Positions 36,475 to 45,097 of a stretch of DNA of 48,115 bases are shown here, piece by piece. Location: IMG/VR virus record IMGVR_UViG_3300022200_000074, positions 1-48,115 of that record, one strand, 5' to 3'. A program made the translations under genes and the position numbers. Position 1 is the stretch's first letter. Each line of letters begins with the position of its first letter. Below the pieces are notes generated by a model. That model had not been told where the DNA came from. It saw only the letters and a list, made by a program, of their open reading frames with translations, and made no database searches. This DNA is from a virus.

Positions 36475-36636
36475 ATGAACAACACCGCAAGTACCAACCA
36501 AGAGAACTACGACTACGCGATGAACGCGATGATCGAAGGCCTCCGTGACGGCAAAGTCACCGATCAGGAGTTCTACCTAGTCTCCCGCTCGCTTAAGGTG
36601 ATGCTGAACGAGGTGGTTCCAAATGACTACCTATGA
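36475..36636 (+). CDS. Small acidic helical protein
   Basis: This is a 53-residue protein (ENYDYAMNAMIEGLRDGKVT, DQEFYLVSRSLKVML) with no motif. It starts after AAAGGGG and overlaps the next gene by 14 bases. Function unknown. Confidence 0.5.
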   Translation: MNNTASTNQENYDYAMNAMIEGLRDGKVTDQEFYLVSRSLKVMLNEVVPNDYL

Positions 36637-36850
36637 TGCGTGGTGCGCAACACTGCCAAGCCGTGACTCTATCAAAATTAAATGGTGGGTTGTTCAAGAC
36701 GGTCGGCGTTATCCTCACGAAAGCACGATGCGAGGCCAATGGGCTTTCGAGGCCACTTGCGCTTGCGGGTGGGACTCTAAGACTGGCGGCGCGGTTAGAA
36801 GTGCAATAAGGCGAGATGTTGCAAACCACAAACTTTACGATCACCAATAA
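36623..36850 (+). CDS. Hypothetical protein
   Basis: The 75-residue protein has FEATCACGWDSKTGGAVRSAIR, where CxC with later H (VANHKLYDHQ) resembles a small zinc finger seen in phage proteins that share the TxxxGxxxxxI-x3-V-x2-H layout. Nucleic-acid binding is possible. Confidence 0.55.
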   Translation: MTTYDAWCATLPSRDSIKIKWWVVQDGRRYPHESTMRGQWAFEATCACGWDSKTGGAVRSAIRRDVANHKLYDHQ

Positions 36851-36860
36851 GGGAGGAATT

Positions 36861-37106
36861 ATGGAGTGGCGAAGTGCGACCGAAGGAATTAAAAGCCCGA
36901 TTCGGCTCCGTAATGGAACGTATGACGGAAGGATGGGTACTTACTGGGCGTGGCCGATAGATGGATATTTCGATCTGCACCACACTGACTTAGGTGTCAG
37001 CCCAGACGGCTCCGAAGTTGTGGGGGAGTTCTACTCCACTCTGAAGGAAGCAAGAACAGAGGCAAGAGAACTAACAAACCTAGAGGGGTGGAAAAAATGG
37101 ATTTGA
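36861..37106 (+). CDS. Hypothetical protein
   Basis: The protein has 81 residues and starts after GGGAGGA. It has a beta-rich middle (YDGRMGTYWAWPIDGYFDLH) and a C-terminal helix (STLKEARTEARELTN). No recognised family. It overlaps the next gene by 10 bases. Confidence 0.55.
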   Translation: MEWRSATEGIKSPIRLRNGTYDGRMGTYWAWPIDGYFDLHHTDLGVSPDGSEVVGEFYSTLKEARTEARELTNLEGWKKWI

Positions 37107-37231
37107 AAAACATGTTAGGCCTAGTGGTACCGCACGAAGTTACTTGTGTGGAATGTAATCGGAAGTTCGACATGACTAAAGAGGGCGACGTAACTGAATG
37201 GGCGTTTGGACATGATTGTGAAGGATCGTGA
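37097..37231 (+). CDS. Zinc-finger-like miniprotein
   Basis: This 44-residue protein has C17-x2-C20 and H39-x-C41 (VTCVECNRKFD, FGHDCEG), a likely zinc site. Start after GAGGGG. Function unknown. Confidence 0.55.
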   Translation: MDLKNMLGLVVPHEVTCVECNRKFDMTKEGDVTEWAFGHDCEGS

Positions 37232-37259
37232 GCGGGCAGGCGGGGAGGGGTAGGAAGCG

Positions 37260-37889
37260 ATGAACGCTGATGAGGTTCGATCACTGCTGTTAGGTAAAAA
37301 GACAGCACGAAGCAAACAGAGAGCCATTGGCCCATCAGAGATAGGCGGCTGCAAGCGGAAGGCTTGGCACAAGATAGAAGGCACACGAGCAACTAATCCT
37401 TCTACTCACTCTTTGGCTGCCACGCTGGGAACCGCTATACATTCTTGGATCGAAGAATCGTTGAGAGGTAACCCACGCTTTTTGTTAGAGACCGAGGTTG
37501 AACGGGACGGGATTCTTGGGCATGTGGATTGTTTCGATCTGGAGAATGGTGAAGTGATCGACTGGAAGACTACAACGAAAAGAAACATTCCCTACTTTCC
37601 TTCAGAGTCACAGCGTTGGCAGGTGCAGGTGTACGGCTGGCTGATGTCTCAGACCCACGATGTTAAGTCGGTGTCTCTGGTTGCTATTCCTCGTGAGGGT
37701 GGGGACATGGATATAGTTACGCACACGGAACCTTACGATGAGTCTGTTGTTGAAGAGGCTCTTGCTTGGCTTCGTGAGGTGAAAGTTTCATGGGAACCAC
37801 CAAAGCCTGAAAAGAAAAAACCTTTCTGTAAAAAGTATTGCAAGTTCTACGATCCCACGGGGATAACTGGATGCCCGAGTATCGGCTAA
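37260..37889 (+). CDS. PD-(D/E)XK nuclease with Fe-S-type cysteines (Cas4/RecB-like)
   Basis: The protein has 209 residues. The nuclease core has G57..H61 (LGTAIHSWIEE), GHVDCFD (D90), VIDWKTTTK (D101, K103) and a QVYGW helix. Cysteine C31 near the start and C190, C194 and C205 near the end have the spacing of Cas4/AddB-type enzymes that hold a 4Fe-4S cluster. These cut or resect DNA ends from 5' or 3'. No CRISPR array or other cas gene is present. In phages such nucleases act in recombination; the Rad52-like annealase would need this resection. Confidence 0.87.
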   Translation: MNADEVRSLLLGKKTARSKQRAIGPSEIGGCKRKAWHKIEGTRATNPSTHSLAATLGTAIHSWIEESLRGNPRFLLETEVERDGILGHVDCFDLENGEVIDWKTTTKRNIPYFPSESQRWQVQVYGWLMSQTHDVKSVSLVAIPREGGDMDIVTHTEPYDESVVEEALAWLREVKVSWEPPKPEKKKPFCKKYCKFYDPTGITGCPSIG

Positions 37890-37904
37890 TTGACGGCCTT
37901 CTAA

Positions 37905-38511
37905 GCGTCTTGGATATCTTTCTAGTGGGATTACGCTAGAGAATAGGGGTTAATCGCTCTATCCACCCGCAAATCGCTTTCAAATACAACAGATATACCC
38001 AGTTGGGAAGCGAGATTCTTGATTAGATATATTCCCAAAACAAAACCGAATACAACTTTTCATATACAAGCATCGGGTTAGTCACCCATGCCAACCGGCC
38101 GTTAGAGGGTGTCGGGTTTCCTTGTAAAGAACACGACGCAAGGCGCAGCCAAGCAACAATTAGTTGAAGCGAAACTTGGCGAGATTGTTCGGGTGCATCT
38201 AACACGAGTTGCCTAGATGCCACGCCTTCGGGACCCGGCAATTATTTGGGCGCAACTGATTAACCTCCCCAGAAATCTACACTGCTGAAGGTGACGGTTA
38301 GATCGAGGGTTTGGAGAAAACAACTTCAAGCCCTCATCTGTCTACTTTCAGGTTCTGGTTAGTTCAAAGAAAAATAGGTACTTTGTTTCTGTGCGCAAGT
38401 TTTCGGGTGTAGACTTCGGTTAGCAACGTGTCCAAGTGACCCAGCCTGTGGTCGTGACCCTAGTGGTTCTCTCAGGGTCTGGGTTGCTATGCCCTGACCT
38501 GAGAGGTGCTC
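37905..38511 (+). ncRNA. Candidate large structured RNA region
   Basis: No gene is convincing over some 600 bases. Helices seen by eye: 38003-38009/38032-38038, 38120-38124/38139-38143, 38148-38153/38175-38180, 38184-38194/38233-38242 enclosing 38195-38201/38214-38220, closing pair 38142-38146/38250-38253, 38305-38313/38327-38335 (9 bp), 38340-38345/38409-38414, 38365-38369/38381-38385, and 38469-38476/38498-38505. Several nest as multibranch loops. The last helix buries the GAGAG ribosome site of the gene at 38512. Candidates are a GOLLD/ROOL-like large RNA or an unknown class. Confidence 0.6.
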
Positions 38512-38688
38512 GTGAAGTACACCGTTCTTTCTAATTTATCTTATTCCGGTAAGACCGCTTCCGTTGGTGATGTTGTTGAAGACATTCCCGGTAAGTCGGT
38601 TTCGTGGCTTCTTGAGCAGGGCCATATTGTTCTTGTTGATTCCCCTAAAAAAAGTGAGCGTAAGTCTCCCATCGAAGGAGATAAGTAA
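38512..38688 (+). CDS. Small protein opening the tail module
   Basis: I chose GTG 38512, five bases after GAGAGG; GTG 38506 is an alternative. The 58-residue protein (YTVLSNLSYSGKTASVGDVV, SVSWLLEQGHIVLV) ends with basic residues. Similar short proteins precede tail-tube genes in other actinophages. Its ribosome site lies in an 8-bp stem, suggesting controlled translation. Its stop overlaps the next start. Confidence 0.65.
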   Translation: MKYTVLSNLSYSGKTASVGDVVEDIPGKSVSWLLEQGHIVLVDSPKKSERKSPIEGDK

Positions 38689-39407
38689 TGCCAACTTTTC
38701 GTCACGGTAAGTCCACTGCAGTTTTCATTAACGGAACAAACATGTCAGCGTTCTTGAACTCGGCTTCTTCGACGATGGCTATTGAAACCGCTGAGACCAC
38801 AACTTTCGGTGATCAGGACAAAACGTACATTACTGGCTTGTCTGACGGCACGGTTTTGATGAGTGGTTTCTTTGACTCTTCCGCTGGTGCTTCCGACGCT
38901 GTATTAAGCGGAATGATCGCGGTTGAAGACAACGCCGTTTCGATCTTTCCAATGGGTAACATTATTGCTAGACCCGCCACTGTCGCTAACGGGCAAATGA
39001 CTGCCTACGATATTTCATCGCCAGTCGGTGACGTTGTTGCTTTGACCGCAGAGGTTCAGGCTGATGGTGGATTGTTCTACGGGTTCGATCTTGTCGGGGC
39101 GGAAGTAACCACAACGACAGGCACTACCGCTTCGCAAGATAACGCCGCTTCAACAGCCGGTGGCTTATCGGTTAACCTTCACGTTCACGCAAACACCCAC
39201 GATGGAACAACGATAGTCAAGATCCAACACTCAGCAGATGATTCAGTGTTCGTTGATTTAGTTACTTTCACCACCATTGGTGCGGGAGCAACTACTGGAG
39301 AAAACATAGCAATAAGCGGAACCGTGAACCGTTATTTACGGGCAAGTTATACGCTGGCCGGATCGACCGGTTCAGTGTCGTCAGCAATCGCACTAGCAAG
39401 GAGATAA
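38688..39407 (+). CDS. Major tail protein, paralogue 1 (with extra domain)
   Basis: This 239-residue protein has a tail-tube core: PTFRHGKSTAVFINGTNMSA, AETTTFGDQDKTYITGLSDG, and AYDISSPVGDVVALTAEVQA. The last 100 residues form an additional beta domain (GGLSVNLHVHANTHDGTTIV, KIQHSADDSVFVDLVTFTT) that the next gene lacks. The core is clearly paralogous to 39412-39843. Tube proteins stack as hexamers. The added domain may project from the tail. Confidence 0.85.
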   Translation: MPTFRHGKSTAVFINGTNMSAFLNSASSTMAIETAETTTFGDQDKTYITGLSDGTVLMSGFFDSSAGASDAVLSGMIAVEDNAVSIFPMGNIIARPATVANGQMTAYDISSPVGDVVALTAEVQADGGLFYGFDLVGAEVTTTTGTTASQDNAASTAGGLSVNLHVHANTHDGTTIVKIQHSADDSVFVDLVTFTTIGAGATTGENIAISGTVNRYLRASYTLAGSTGSVSSAIALARR

Positions 39408-39411
39408 GTAA

Positions 39412-39843
39412 ATGCCAACTTTCAAGCATGGAAAAAATGCAACATTCAGCATCGACGGTGCAGCCGGAACACTGGTTGACATATCCGCCACCCTCAACAC
39501 GATCAGTATGCCCCGCGCCGTTGAGACAGCCGAGACAACCGCTTTCGGTACCCAAGACAAAACCTACATTGTTGGTCTTTCTGACGCAACGATTTCCATT
39601 TCGGGAATGTTCGATCAGGCAACAGATGTAGACCTGAAGACCATGATCGCGAACCTCAAATCAGGAACTCTTGCAAGCGCAAGTTTCGAATACGGCCCAA
39701 TGGGTTCAACATCCACCTACCCGAAGTTCACTGGTGAAGCAATCGTAACCGCGTACGACATTTCTAGCCCCGTCGGTGACGTTCTCACCTACTCGCTGGA
39801 ACTTCAGGTCACCGGAGCAATCACTCAAGGTGTCTACGCATAA
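39412..39843 (+). CDS. Major tail protein, paralogue 2
   Basis: The 143-residue protein begins PTFKHGKNATFSIDGAAG and shares AETTAFGTQDKTYIVGLSDA and AYDISSPVGDVLTYSLELQV with paralogue 1. It lacks the C-terminal extra domain. It follows four bases after the upstream stop. Either both form a mixed tube or each has its own place. Confidence 0.88.
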   Translation: MPTFKHGKNATFSIDGAAGTLVDISATLNTISMPRAVETAETTAFGTQDKTYIVGLSDATISISGMFDQATDVDLKTMIANLKSGTLASASFEYGPMGSTSTYPKFTGEAIVTAYDISSPVGDVLTYSLELQVTGAITQGVYA

Positions 39844-39895
39844 CCATTCAGCACAATTATTCACGTTCCCTTGTGGACCAACTAAAGGATAAGAA

Positions 39896-40273
39896 ATGAA
39901 CTTACGCGACAAGATTCTTGCAACCGAAGACATTGAAAGCGAAACAATCAACGTCCCGTCATGGGGCGTGGATCTTCTCATCAAAGGAATGTCTGCTGGT
40001 GAAAGAGTCCTACTAATGCAGAACGCTTACGACGCAAAAACTGAACAAGTAAACATGTCGAAGGTTTACCCCGACGTTGTGGTGTCGTGCGCTCACGATC
40101 CCGAAACAGGGGAACCAGTGTTTACTAAGAATGACAAGGAAGCGATTCTTGGTAAGTCAAGTGCAGCGATTGAAATAATCGCTAACGCTGGACTGCGACT
40201 ATCCGGTATCGGTGCAGAAGCACAGGACGCGGCGGGAAAAGATTCCTCGTCCACCCTGAACGAAGATATGTAA
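39896..40273 (+). CDS. Tail assembly chaperone G
   Basis: The protein has 125 residues, located between the tail-tube genes and the tape measure, as G chaperones are. It starts after TAAAGGATAAG. The pattern ETINVPSWGVDLLIKGMSAG, ERVLLMQNAYDA and PVFTKNDKEAILGKSSAAIE is typical of actinophage tail chaperones. Near its end it carries the slippery site at 40234, from which the longer product is made. Confidence 0.85.
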   Translation: MNLRDKILATEDIESETINVPSWGVDLLIKGMSAGERVLLMQNAYDAKTEQVNMSKVYPDVVVSCAHDPETGEPVFTKNDKEAILGKSSAAIEIIANAGLRLSGIGAEAQDAAGKDSSSTLNEDM

Positions 40274-40425
40274 TTGAACTAGCGGAACGCCTCAGTAGGA
40301 CGGTGGGTGAACTTCTTTACGGAAGCCCCGCCCATCGTCCACTGAGTTCCGCAGAGATGACAGAGTTCATCGCGCTTGACAATTTACGGGCGTGGGAACA
40401 AGAGCAAGCAAACCGTCGGAGGTAA
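39896..40425 (+). CDS. Tail assembly chaperone G-T frameshift fusion
   Basis: At 40234-40240 the heptamer GGGAAAA lies in the X-XXY-YYZ frame (GCG GGA AAA). A -1 slip opens a frame through the stop at 40273 to TAA 40423-40425. The added residues include RYVIELAERLSRTVGELLYG, AHRPLSSAEMTEFIALDNLR and AWEQEQANRRR, a typical T extension. The tape-measure gene follows after six bases. The fusion helps load the tape measure protein during tail assembly. Confidence 0.9.
40234..40240 (+). promoter_or_regulatory. Slippery site for -1 frameshifting
   Basis: GGGAAAA is in the correct frame for simultaneous slippage. It lies 34 bases before the zero-frame stop. Such heptamers drive the G-T fusion in many siphoviruses. 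Confidence 0.88.
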
Positions 40426-40430
40426 TTGAA

Positions 40431-43400
40431 GTGGCGCAAGAAATGGACGTTACCGCTAAGTTCCGTGCCGACATCACCGACATGTCTGCGAAGATGAAAT
40501 CACTTGACTCGCAACTTAAAGGAATCGAAACTCAGGCCGACAAAACTTCCAAGACAATGAGCGAGAAGTTCAAGTCTGCGGGTGAGGGGATGAGTAAGGC
40601 CGGCAAAAAAATGACTCTCGGTATCACGTTGCCACTTGTGGGTATTGGTATCGCGGCAGGTAAAAGCGCGATGGACTTTGAAGCGTCCATGAGTAAGATT
40701 GTTGGCCTCGTTGGTTTATCAACGGATGAAGTTGACGGCATGAAAGACGCGGTTCTTGAACTTTCAGGAACAACAGCAAAAGCACCAGCAGAACTAGCAG
40801 ATGCTTTGTTTGTTGTTACTTCGGCTGGTCTTAAAGGGCAAGCAGCCATAGACGCACTTACCGTTTCAGCAAAAGCATCTACCGCTGGCCTTGGTGAAAC
40901 CGCAGACATCGCTCGCGCCGTTGCTGGATCTGTAAACGCATATGGTTCAGCGAACCTTTCGGCTGCAAAAGCCACCGACGTTATTGTTGCTACCGCTCGT
41001 GCAGGTAACTTCGAGACTTCACAATTTGCTGGTGCTATTGGTCGGGTTCTCCCAATGGCGAAACAGGCAGGGGCAAGCCTTGAAGACATGGGTGGCGCAG
41101 TCGCTCTTTTAACAAGAACAAACGGAGACGCTGCACAATCAGTCACGCAGGTGCAAGCATTGTTCAAAGCGTTTGTTGTTCCCACGACAGAGGCAAAGAA
41201 TGTTCTTGCAGATCTGGGAATGACCGCTGGTGACATGAGAGACAAAATCTCTAAAGATGGTTTGGTTAGTGCCATGAGAGAACTTGATGGTGCGCTAGGT
41301 GGAAACAGAGAAGTTCTAGGTAAACTCGTTGGTTCATCTGAAGCCGCCTCCGCAGCCTTCCAGATTCTTGACGCTGACGCTGACTCTATCGCGGGAACAT
41401 TCGGCGTGACTGCGGATTCGGTAGGCATGACAGGTGAAGCGTTTGAAAACGCCACAGAAACTTCAGCGTTCAAGTTTCAACAAGCACTAACAGAGTTAAA
41501 GGTCTCCCTGATTGAGGTAGGCAACACTCTGCTACCAGTGTTCAACCAAATGGTCGGTTTCATTTCCAACTTGACAAATTCATTCATGGCACTATCACCC
41601 GAAACCAAAAAAATGGCAGTAGTGGCTGGCGGGTTAGCCGCCGCAGCAGGCCCACTTCTTTTAATCATGGGTAAAATAGCCACCATCATTGGGGCGTTGA
41701 AACCACTGTTCATGGCAATAACCCTAGCAGGGTCTGTTCTCGCCATTAAAATTATTGTTGTTGTTGCAGCGGTAGCGGCACTCGTCGCAATCTTCAAATG
41801 GGCTTACGACAACTCTGAGTCTTTACGAACAGCAGTCTCTGGCTTGATGGCAGTTTTCAAAGACATTTGGACGCTACTAAAAGACAGTGTTCTTGGCGTA
41901 TTTGAATCTCTCACTGGAAGCACATCAGAAGTAGATGACAAGTTTAGAGACTTCGGCGGAAGGGTGAAAGACACAACCTCGGTGCTTCAGAAGATCGGGG
42001 ACTTCATCAAGAAAGCATTGACCGTGTACGTACAAACCTTAACAAAATACATAAAGTTCTTGGCTGCCGCTTTTCAAGTCTTGGTAAAGTATGTACAAGT
42101 CTTCATCACGATAGCGAAAATGGTCGGTAATGTTATTAAAGGCGTTCTGATTCTATACATAGACATTCTGATGAATAAACTGGGACCGTTTAGTACAGCA
42201 CTAAGGGCAGTCGCGTCAGGAGTAGGAAATGCTTTTGTTTCGATTGCTAATTTCGTTAAATCTGCTTTCAGCAAAGTCGGTTCTTTTGTAGAAACATTTA
42301 TCAACACAGGTATTGACGCGGTCAACGCCTTAATTAAGGCTTACAACATGCTTGCCGGAATACTCCCCGGCATGTCTAAAGTCACCGAAATCACTGCCTT
42401 CAAGTTTAAGTCCCTTGGTAGCAACGCCGAACAAGCGGCCAAAGGCAGCCATCACCTTTCTGAATCATTGGTTCGCGGCGCTGATTTAGCGGCGGGTGCC
42501 CGTGACTCATTTTCACAGACTGCAAAAGTTGTTAAAGACTTGGCGACAGAAGGCGATGCTGGCACTGTTATTATTGACGAATTGGGAGATGGTGTTGCTG
42601 GTGCTGGAAACGCAGCGAAAACTGCGGCAGAGAAACTCGCTGAAGCAAAAGAAAAGTTCAAAGAATCCTTTAAACAAATACGCGGAACGATAGTCGCAGA
42701 AGTAGACAACATAAAAGCAAAAATGGAAGAGATGAAAGTGTCGGTATCAGACTCACTGATGCAAGGGTTCTCTTTTGATCGCATATCGAAGCCACAGTTA
42801 GACGCGCAAGGTGAAGAAATTGGGCTGTCCATCACCCAACGAATCACAGAACAAGCGGAACAGATCATCGGGTTTAGCCAAAGAATAAACGAACTGATGC
42901 GGCTTGGTTTGTCAATGGACGACCCACTAATGCAAATGGTTCTAGCGGAAGGTGCTACTTCAGGTTTAGGAATCGCTGACGAGTTGATCGCTGCTGGTGC
43001 AGAAGGTATAGCGGCAAACAGCAAGATGCTGGAGTCGGCGCAAGAAGCAGCAAACGGTATTGGCGTACATGCTGCCGATGCTTTCTACAAGGCTGGGCTT
43101 GATAGCGCGGAAGCAACAGTAAAGGCTTTCGATGACAACTTTTCCGCAGGTGGTAAAGGTTACAAGAGACTTAACAATCAGATGACTAGGCTGGCTCGCT
43201 CTCTTGACCGGAAGTCAACTATTACTGTTACCACAATTAACAGGGTTATTAACCAACGGGTAGATGGGGCTCGTGCAGCAGGTGGCCCCGTGAGCGCGGC
43301 AAAGACTTACCTCGTTGGTGAAAAAGGCCCAGAACTTTTCATACCAAACGTTGGCGGAAACATTCTTCCTAACAACGAACTACCAATGCCCTCTCCACCG

Positions 43401-43580
43401 TCTTTTGGGGCATCTGGGGGCGGTCGTATGGGCGGCGGGGGTGGAAACACCAACAACGTAAACAGTTACGCTATCACCGTTAATACTGGGGTGGGAGATC
43501 CACGACGAATCGGTGAAGAAATTATCAACAACCTGACAAAGTTTGAGCAGGCCAACGGCGCTGTGTTTGTTAGGACGTAA
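40431..43580 (+). CDS. Tape measure protein
   Basis: I chose GTG 40431 after CGGAGG, giving 1049 residues. An N-terminal coiled coil (KMKSLDSQLKGIETQADKTS) is followed by the conserved block AMDFEASMSKIVGLVGLSTD of TP901-type tape measures, a hydrophobic stretch around VVAGGLAAAAGPLLLIMGKI, coiled segments, and near the end YLVGEKGPELFIPNVGG. Its length sets tail length; at about 0.15 nm per residue the tail would be near 155 nm. It is translated from its own start after the G-T gene. Confidence 0.95.
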   Translation: MAQEMDVTAKFRADITDMSAKMKSLDSQLKGIETQADKTSKTMSEKFKSAGEGMSKAGKKMTLGITLPLVGIGIAAGKSAMDFEASMSKIVGLVGLSTDEVDGMKDAVLELSGTTAKAPAELADALFVVTSAGLKGQAAIDALTVSAKASTAGLGETADIARAVAGSVNAYGSANLSAAKATDVIVATARAGNFETSQFAGAIGRVLPMAKQAGASLEDMGGAVALLTRTNGDAAQSVTQVQALFKAFVVPTTEAKNVLADLGMTAGDMRDKISKDGLVSAMRELDGALGGNREVLGKLVGSSEAASAAFQILDADADSIAGTFGVTADSVGMTGEAFENATETSAFKFQQALTELKVSLIEVGNTLLPVFNQMVGFISNLTNSFMALSPETKKMAVVAGGLAAAAGPLLLIMGKIATIIGALKPLFMAITLAGSVLAIKIIVVVAAVAALVAIFKWAYDNSESLRTAVSGLMAVFKDIWTLLKDSVLGVFESLTGSTSEVDDKFRDFGGRVKDTTSVLQKIGDFIKKALTVYVQTLTKYIKFLAAAFQVLVKYVQVFITIAKMVGNVIKGVLILYIDILMNKLGPFSTALRAVASGVGNAFVSIANFVKSAFSKVGSFVETFINTGIDAVNALIKAYNMLAGILPGMSKVTEITAFKFKSLGSNAEQAAKGSHHLSESLVRGADLAAGARDSFSQTAKVVKDLATEGDAGTVIIDELGDGVAGAGNAAKTAAEKLAEAKEKFKESFKQIRGTIVAEVDNIKAKMEEMKVSVSDSLMQGFSFDRISKPQLDAQGEEIGLSITQRITEQAEQIIGFSQRINELMRLGLSMDDPLMQMVLAEGATSGLGIADELIAAGAEGIAANSKMLESAQEAANGIGVHAADAFYKAGLDSAEATVKAFDDNFSAGGKGYKRLNNQMTRLARSLDRKSTITVTTINRVINQRVDGARAAGGPVSAAKTYLVGEKGPELFIPNVGGNILPNNELPMPSPPSFGASGGGRMGGGGGNTNNVNSYAITVNTGVGDPRRIGEEIINNLTKFEQANGAVFVRT

Positions 43581-44782
43581 TGAGTACCCTTCAAGTAGAG
43601 ATTGTTTTCGACCTTAATGCTAACGGCGCGGGCGACTTCTTTACGTTAGATGACGCGGCAAAAGGCAAACTGGATAACACGGATTACAAACTCGCTGGCC
43701 CACTCTTTACCGACGTTTCAGATACAGTCCGTAGCGCAACAGTTAACAGGGGCAGGAACCGGGCTTTAGAAAGATTCACGGCAGGCACAGCGAGTGTGAC
43801 GCTCGATAACCGAAACAGGTATTACGACCCGACCAACGTGGCTAGCCCTTACTACGGGCAGATCCTTCCACAAAAAGAAATCGTTATCAAAGATCAGGGC
43901 GTGACAATTTACACTGGCCTGATTAGTGACTGGAACTTCGGTTACGCGGTAGGGGGCGACAGTACCGCTGAGGTTGTTTGCGTTGACGGAACATCTTTAC
44001 TCGTTGACCCTTTCCTCACAGCCGCCACTCAGGTCGCTGAAACGACAGGCGAAAGAATTGTAAAAGTTCTTGACGACATTGAATGGTCAGGCGTTAAAAG
44101 AGTTATCAGTACAGGGAAGCAATCACTCGGAACAGACGTTATTGCTGCCGACACGAAGGGGCTTGAATACTTAAACAAAATTGCTATATCGGAACCGGGC
44201 GCTTTCTTTGTGAGCAAAACCGGGTCTCTTGTTTTCAGGGATCGTGACGACCTTCAAACAGCGACCAGCACTGTTTTCTCTTCTTCACAGATTCCTTTCT
44301 CTGCTATCGCGGTTGAGTACGGGATCGAAGAAATGATGAACTCGGTTCTCGTGAAGTGGACTGGTGGCGAGGTTGCACTCACCGACGCTGATTCGATAGC
44401 GGCATACGGGCCGTTCGAGACAACCTATAACACGCTTCTTCCGTCAGCCGAGAACGCAACATCTTTCGGGCAGTTCCAACTCGGCTTGTACGCGCAACCG
44501 ACATATCGCGTTGACCAAATCACCACACTTTTACATGCACTCCCCGTCCTGAAACAGCAGGAAGTCTTGAACCTAGAACTTGGTGACGTTGTTTTAGTGA
44601 AGTGGACTCCCAACAACATTGGTGCGGAAATCACGCAGGCTGTCTCTATCGACAAAATAGAGTTCGCTGGAGTCACCAAGGAAGAACGCGCGGTCACTTT
44701 CAGCATGTCCGAAACGGCAGCCTCATTTATTCTTGACAACGCAACGTTCGGCATACTCGGCACGGGAATCTTGGGATACTAA
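43580..44782 (+). CDS. Distal tail / minor tail protein
   Basis: The protein has 400 residues. It starts in the tape-measure stop (TAATG). Its beta-rich sequence with VRSATVNRGRNRALERFTAG, TASVTLDNRNRYYDPTNVAS, PYYGQILPQKEIVIK and YTGLISDW is characteristic of actinophage minor tail proteins that form the distal tail or hub. This part connects tape measure, tube and adhesins. No enzymatic motif is present. Confidence 0.88.
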   Translation: MSTLQVEIVFDLNANGAGDFFTLDDAAKGKLDNTDYKLAGPLFTDVSDTVRSATVNRGRNRALERFTAGTASVTLDNRNRYYDPTNVASPYYGQILPQKEIVIKDQGVTIYTGLISDWNFGYAVGGDSTAEVVCVDGTSLLVDPFLTAATQVAETTGERIVKVLDDIEWSGVKRVISTGKQSLGTDVIAADTKGLEYLNKIAISEPGAFFVSKTGSLVFRDRDDLQTATSTVFSSSQIPFSAIAVEYGIEEMMNSVLVKWTGGEVALTDADSIAAYGPFETTYNTLLPSAENATSFGQFQLGLYAQPTYRVDQITTLLHALPVLKQQEVLNLELGDVVLVKWTPNNIGAEITQAVSIDKIEFAGVTKEERAVTFSMSETAASFILDNATFGILGTGILGY

Positions 44783-44785
44783 AGA

Positions 44786-44800
44786 AACAGGTTAGACTAC
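44786..44800 (+). promoter_or_regulatory. Possible promoter for tail-tip genes
   Basis: TAGACT (44793-44798) in AGGTTAGACT matches AGGCTAGACT at 31625-31634. Here the start codon is 31 bases on, with AAAGG in the leader TCTACGAAAGG, which also precedes the gene at 47956. Confidence 0.45.
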
Positions 44801-44829
44801 TCACAGCACATCTACGAAAGGTTTAGAAA

Positions 44830-45096
44830 ATGGCAGGTCTAGGGCGCAAGGCGTTTAGCGCAGGTGAGGTTCTCACAGCCGTGAATGTTCAGGGCTACCT
44901 CATGGATCAAACCGTCATGGTGTTTGCTGACGCTTCTGCGCGGGACACTGCCATCACTTCTCCGACTGAGGGCATGTTTGTGTTCCTTACAGTGACAGAC
45001 GCATTACAGTTTTATGATGGTTCCGCTTGGACTGCTTTCACTTCCGGTGGCGGCGGCACTGGTTTGCAAGACGTATTTCTACTGATGGGAGCATGA
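44830..45096 (+). CDS. Small minor tail protein
   Basis: The protein has 88 residues. The pattern LGRKAFSAGEVLTAVNVQGY, LMDQTVMVFADASARDTAI, and PTEGMFVFLTVTDALQFYDG is found in many actinophage tail-tip genes, often fused to larger adhesins. It ends GLQDVFLLMGA. Position before the adhesin genes fits a linking part. Confidence 0.78.
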   Translation: MAGLGRKAFSAGEVLTAVNVQGYLMDQTVMVFADASARDTAITSPTEGMFVFLTVTDALQFYDGSAWTAFTSGGGGTGLQDVFLLMGA

Positions 45097-45097
45097 C

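Noticed and set aside
37905-38511. tmRNA, tRNA cluster or group I intron in the gene-free region
   Set aside because: I found no T-arm consensus, no tag reading frame, no CCA end and no group I core (P7) sequences. The helices are real but do not fit these classes.
40532-41473. Minus-strand open frame of 313 codons inside the tape-measure gene
   Set aside because: The plus-strand tape-measure protein is unmistakable; the antisense frame has Ala/Ser-rich shadow composition and no start signals.
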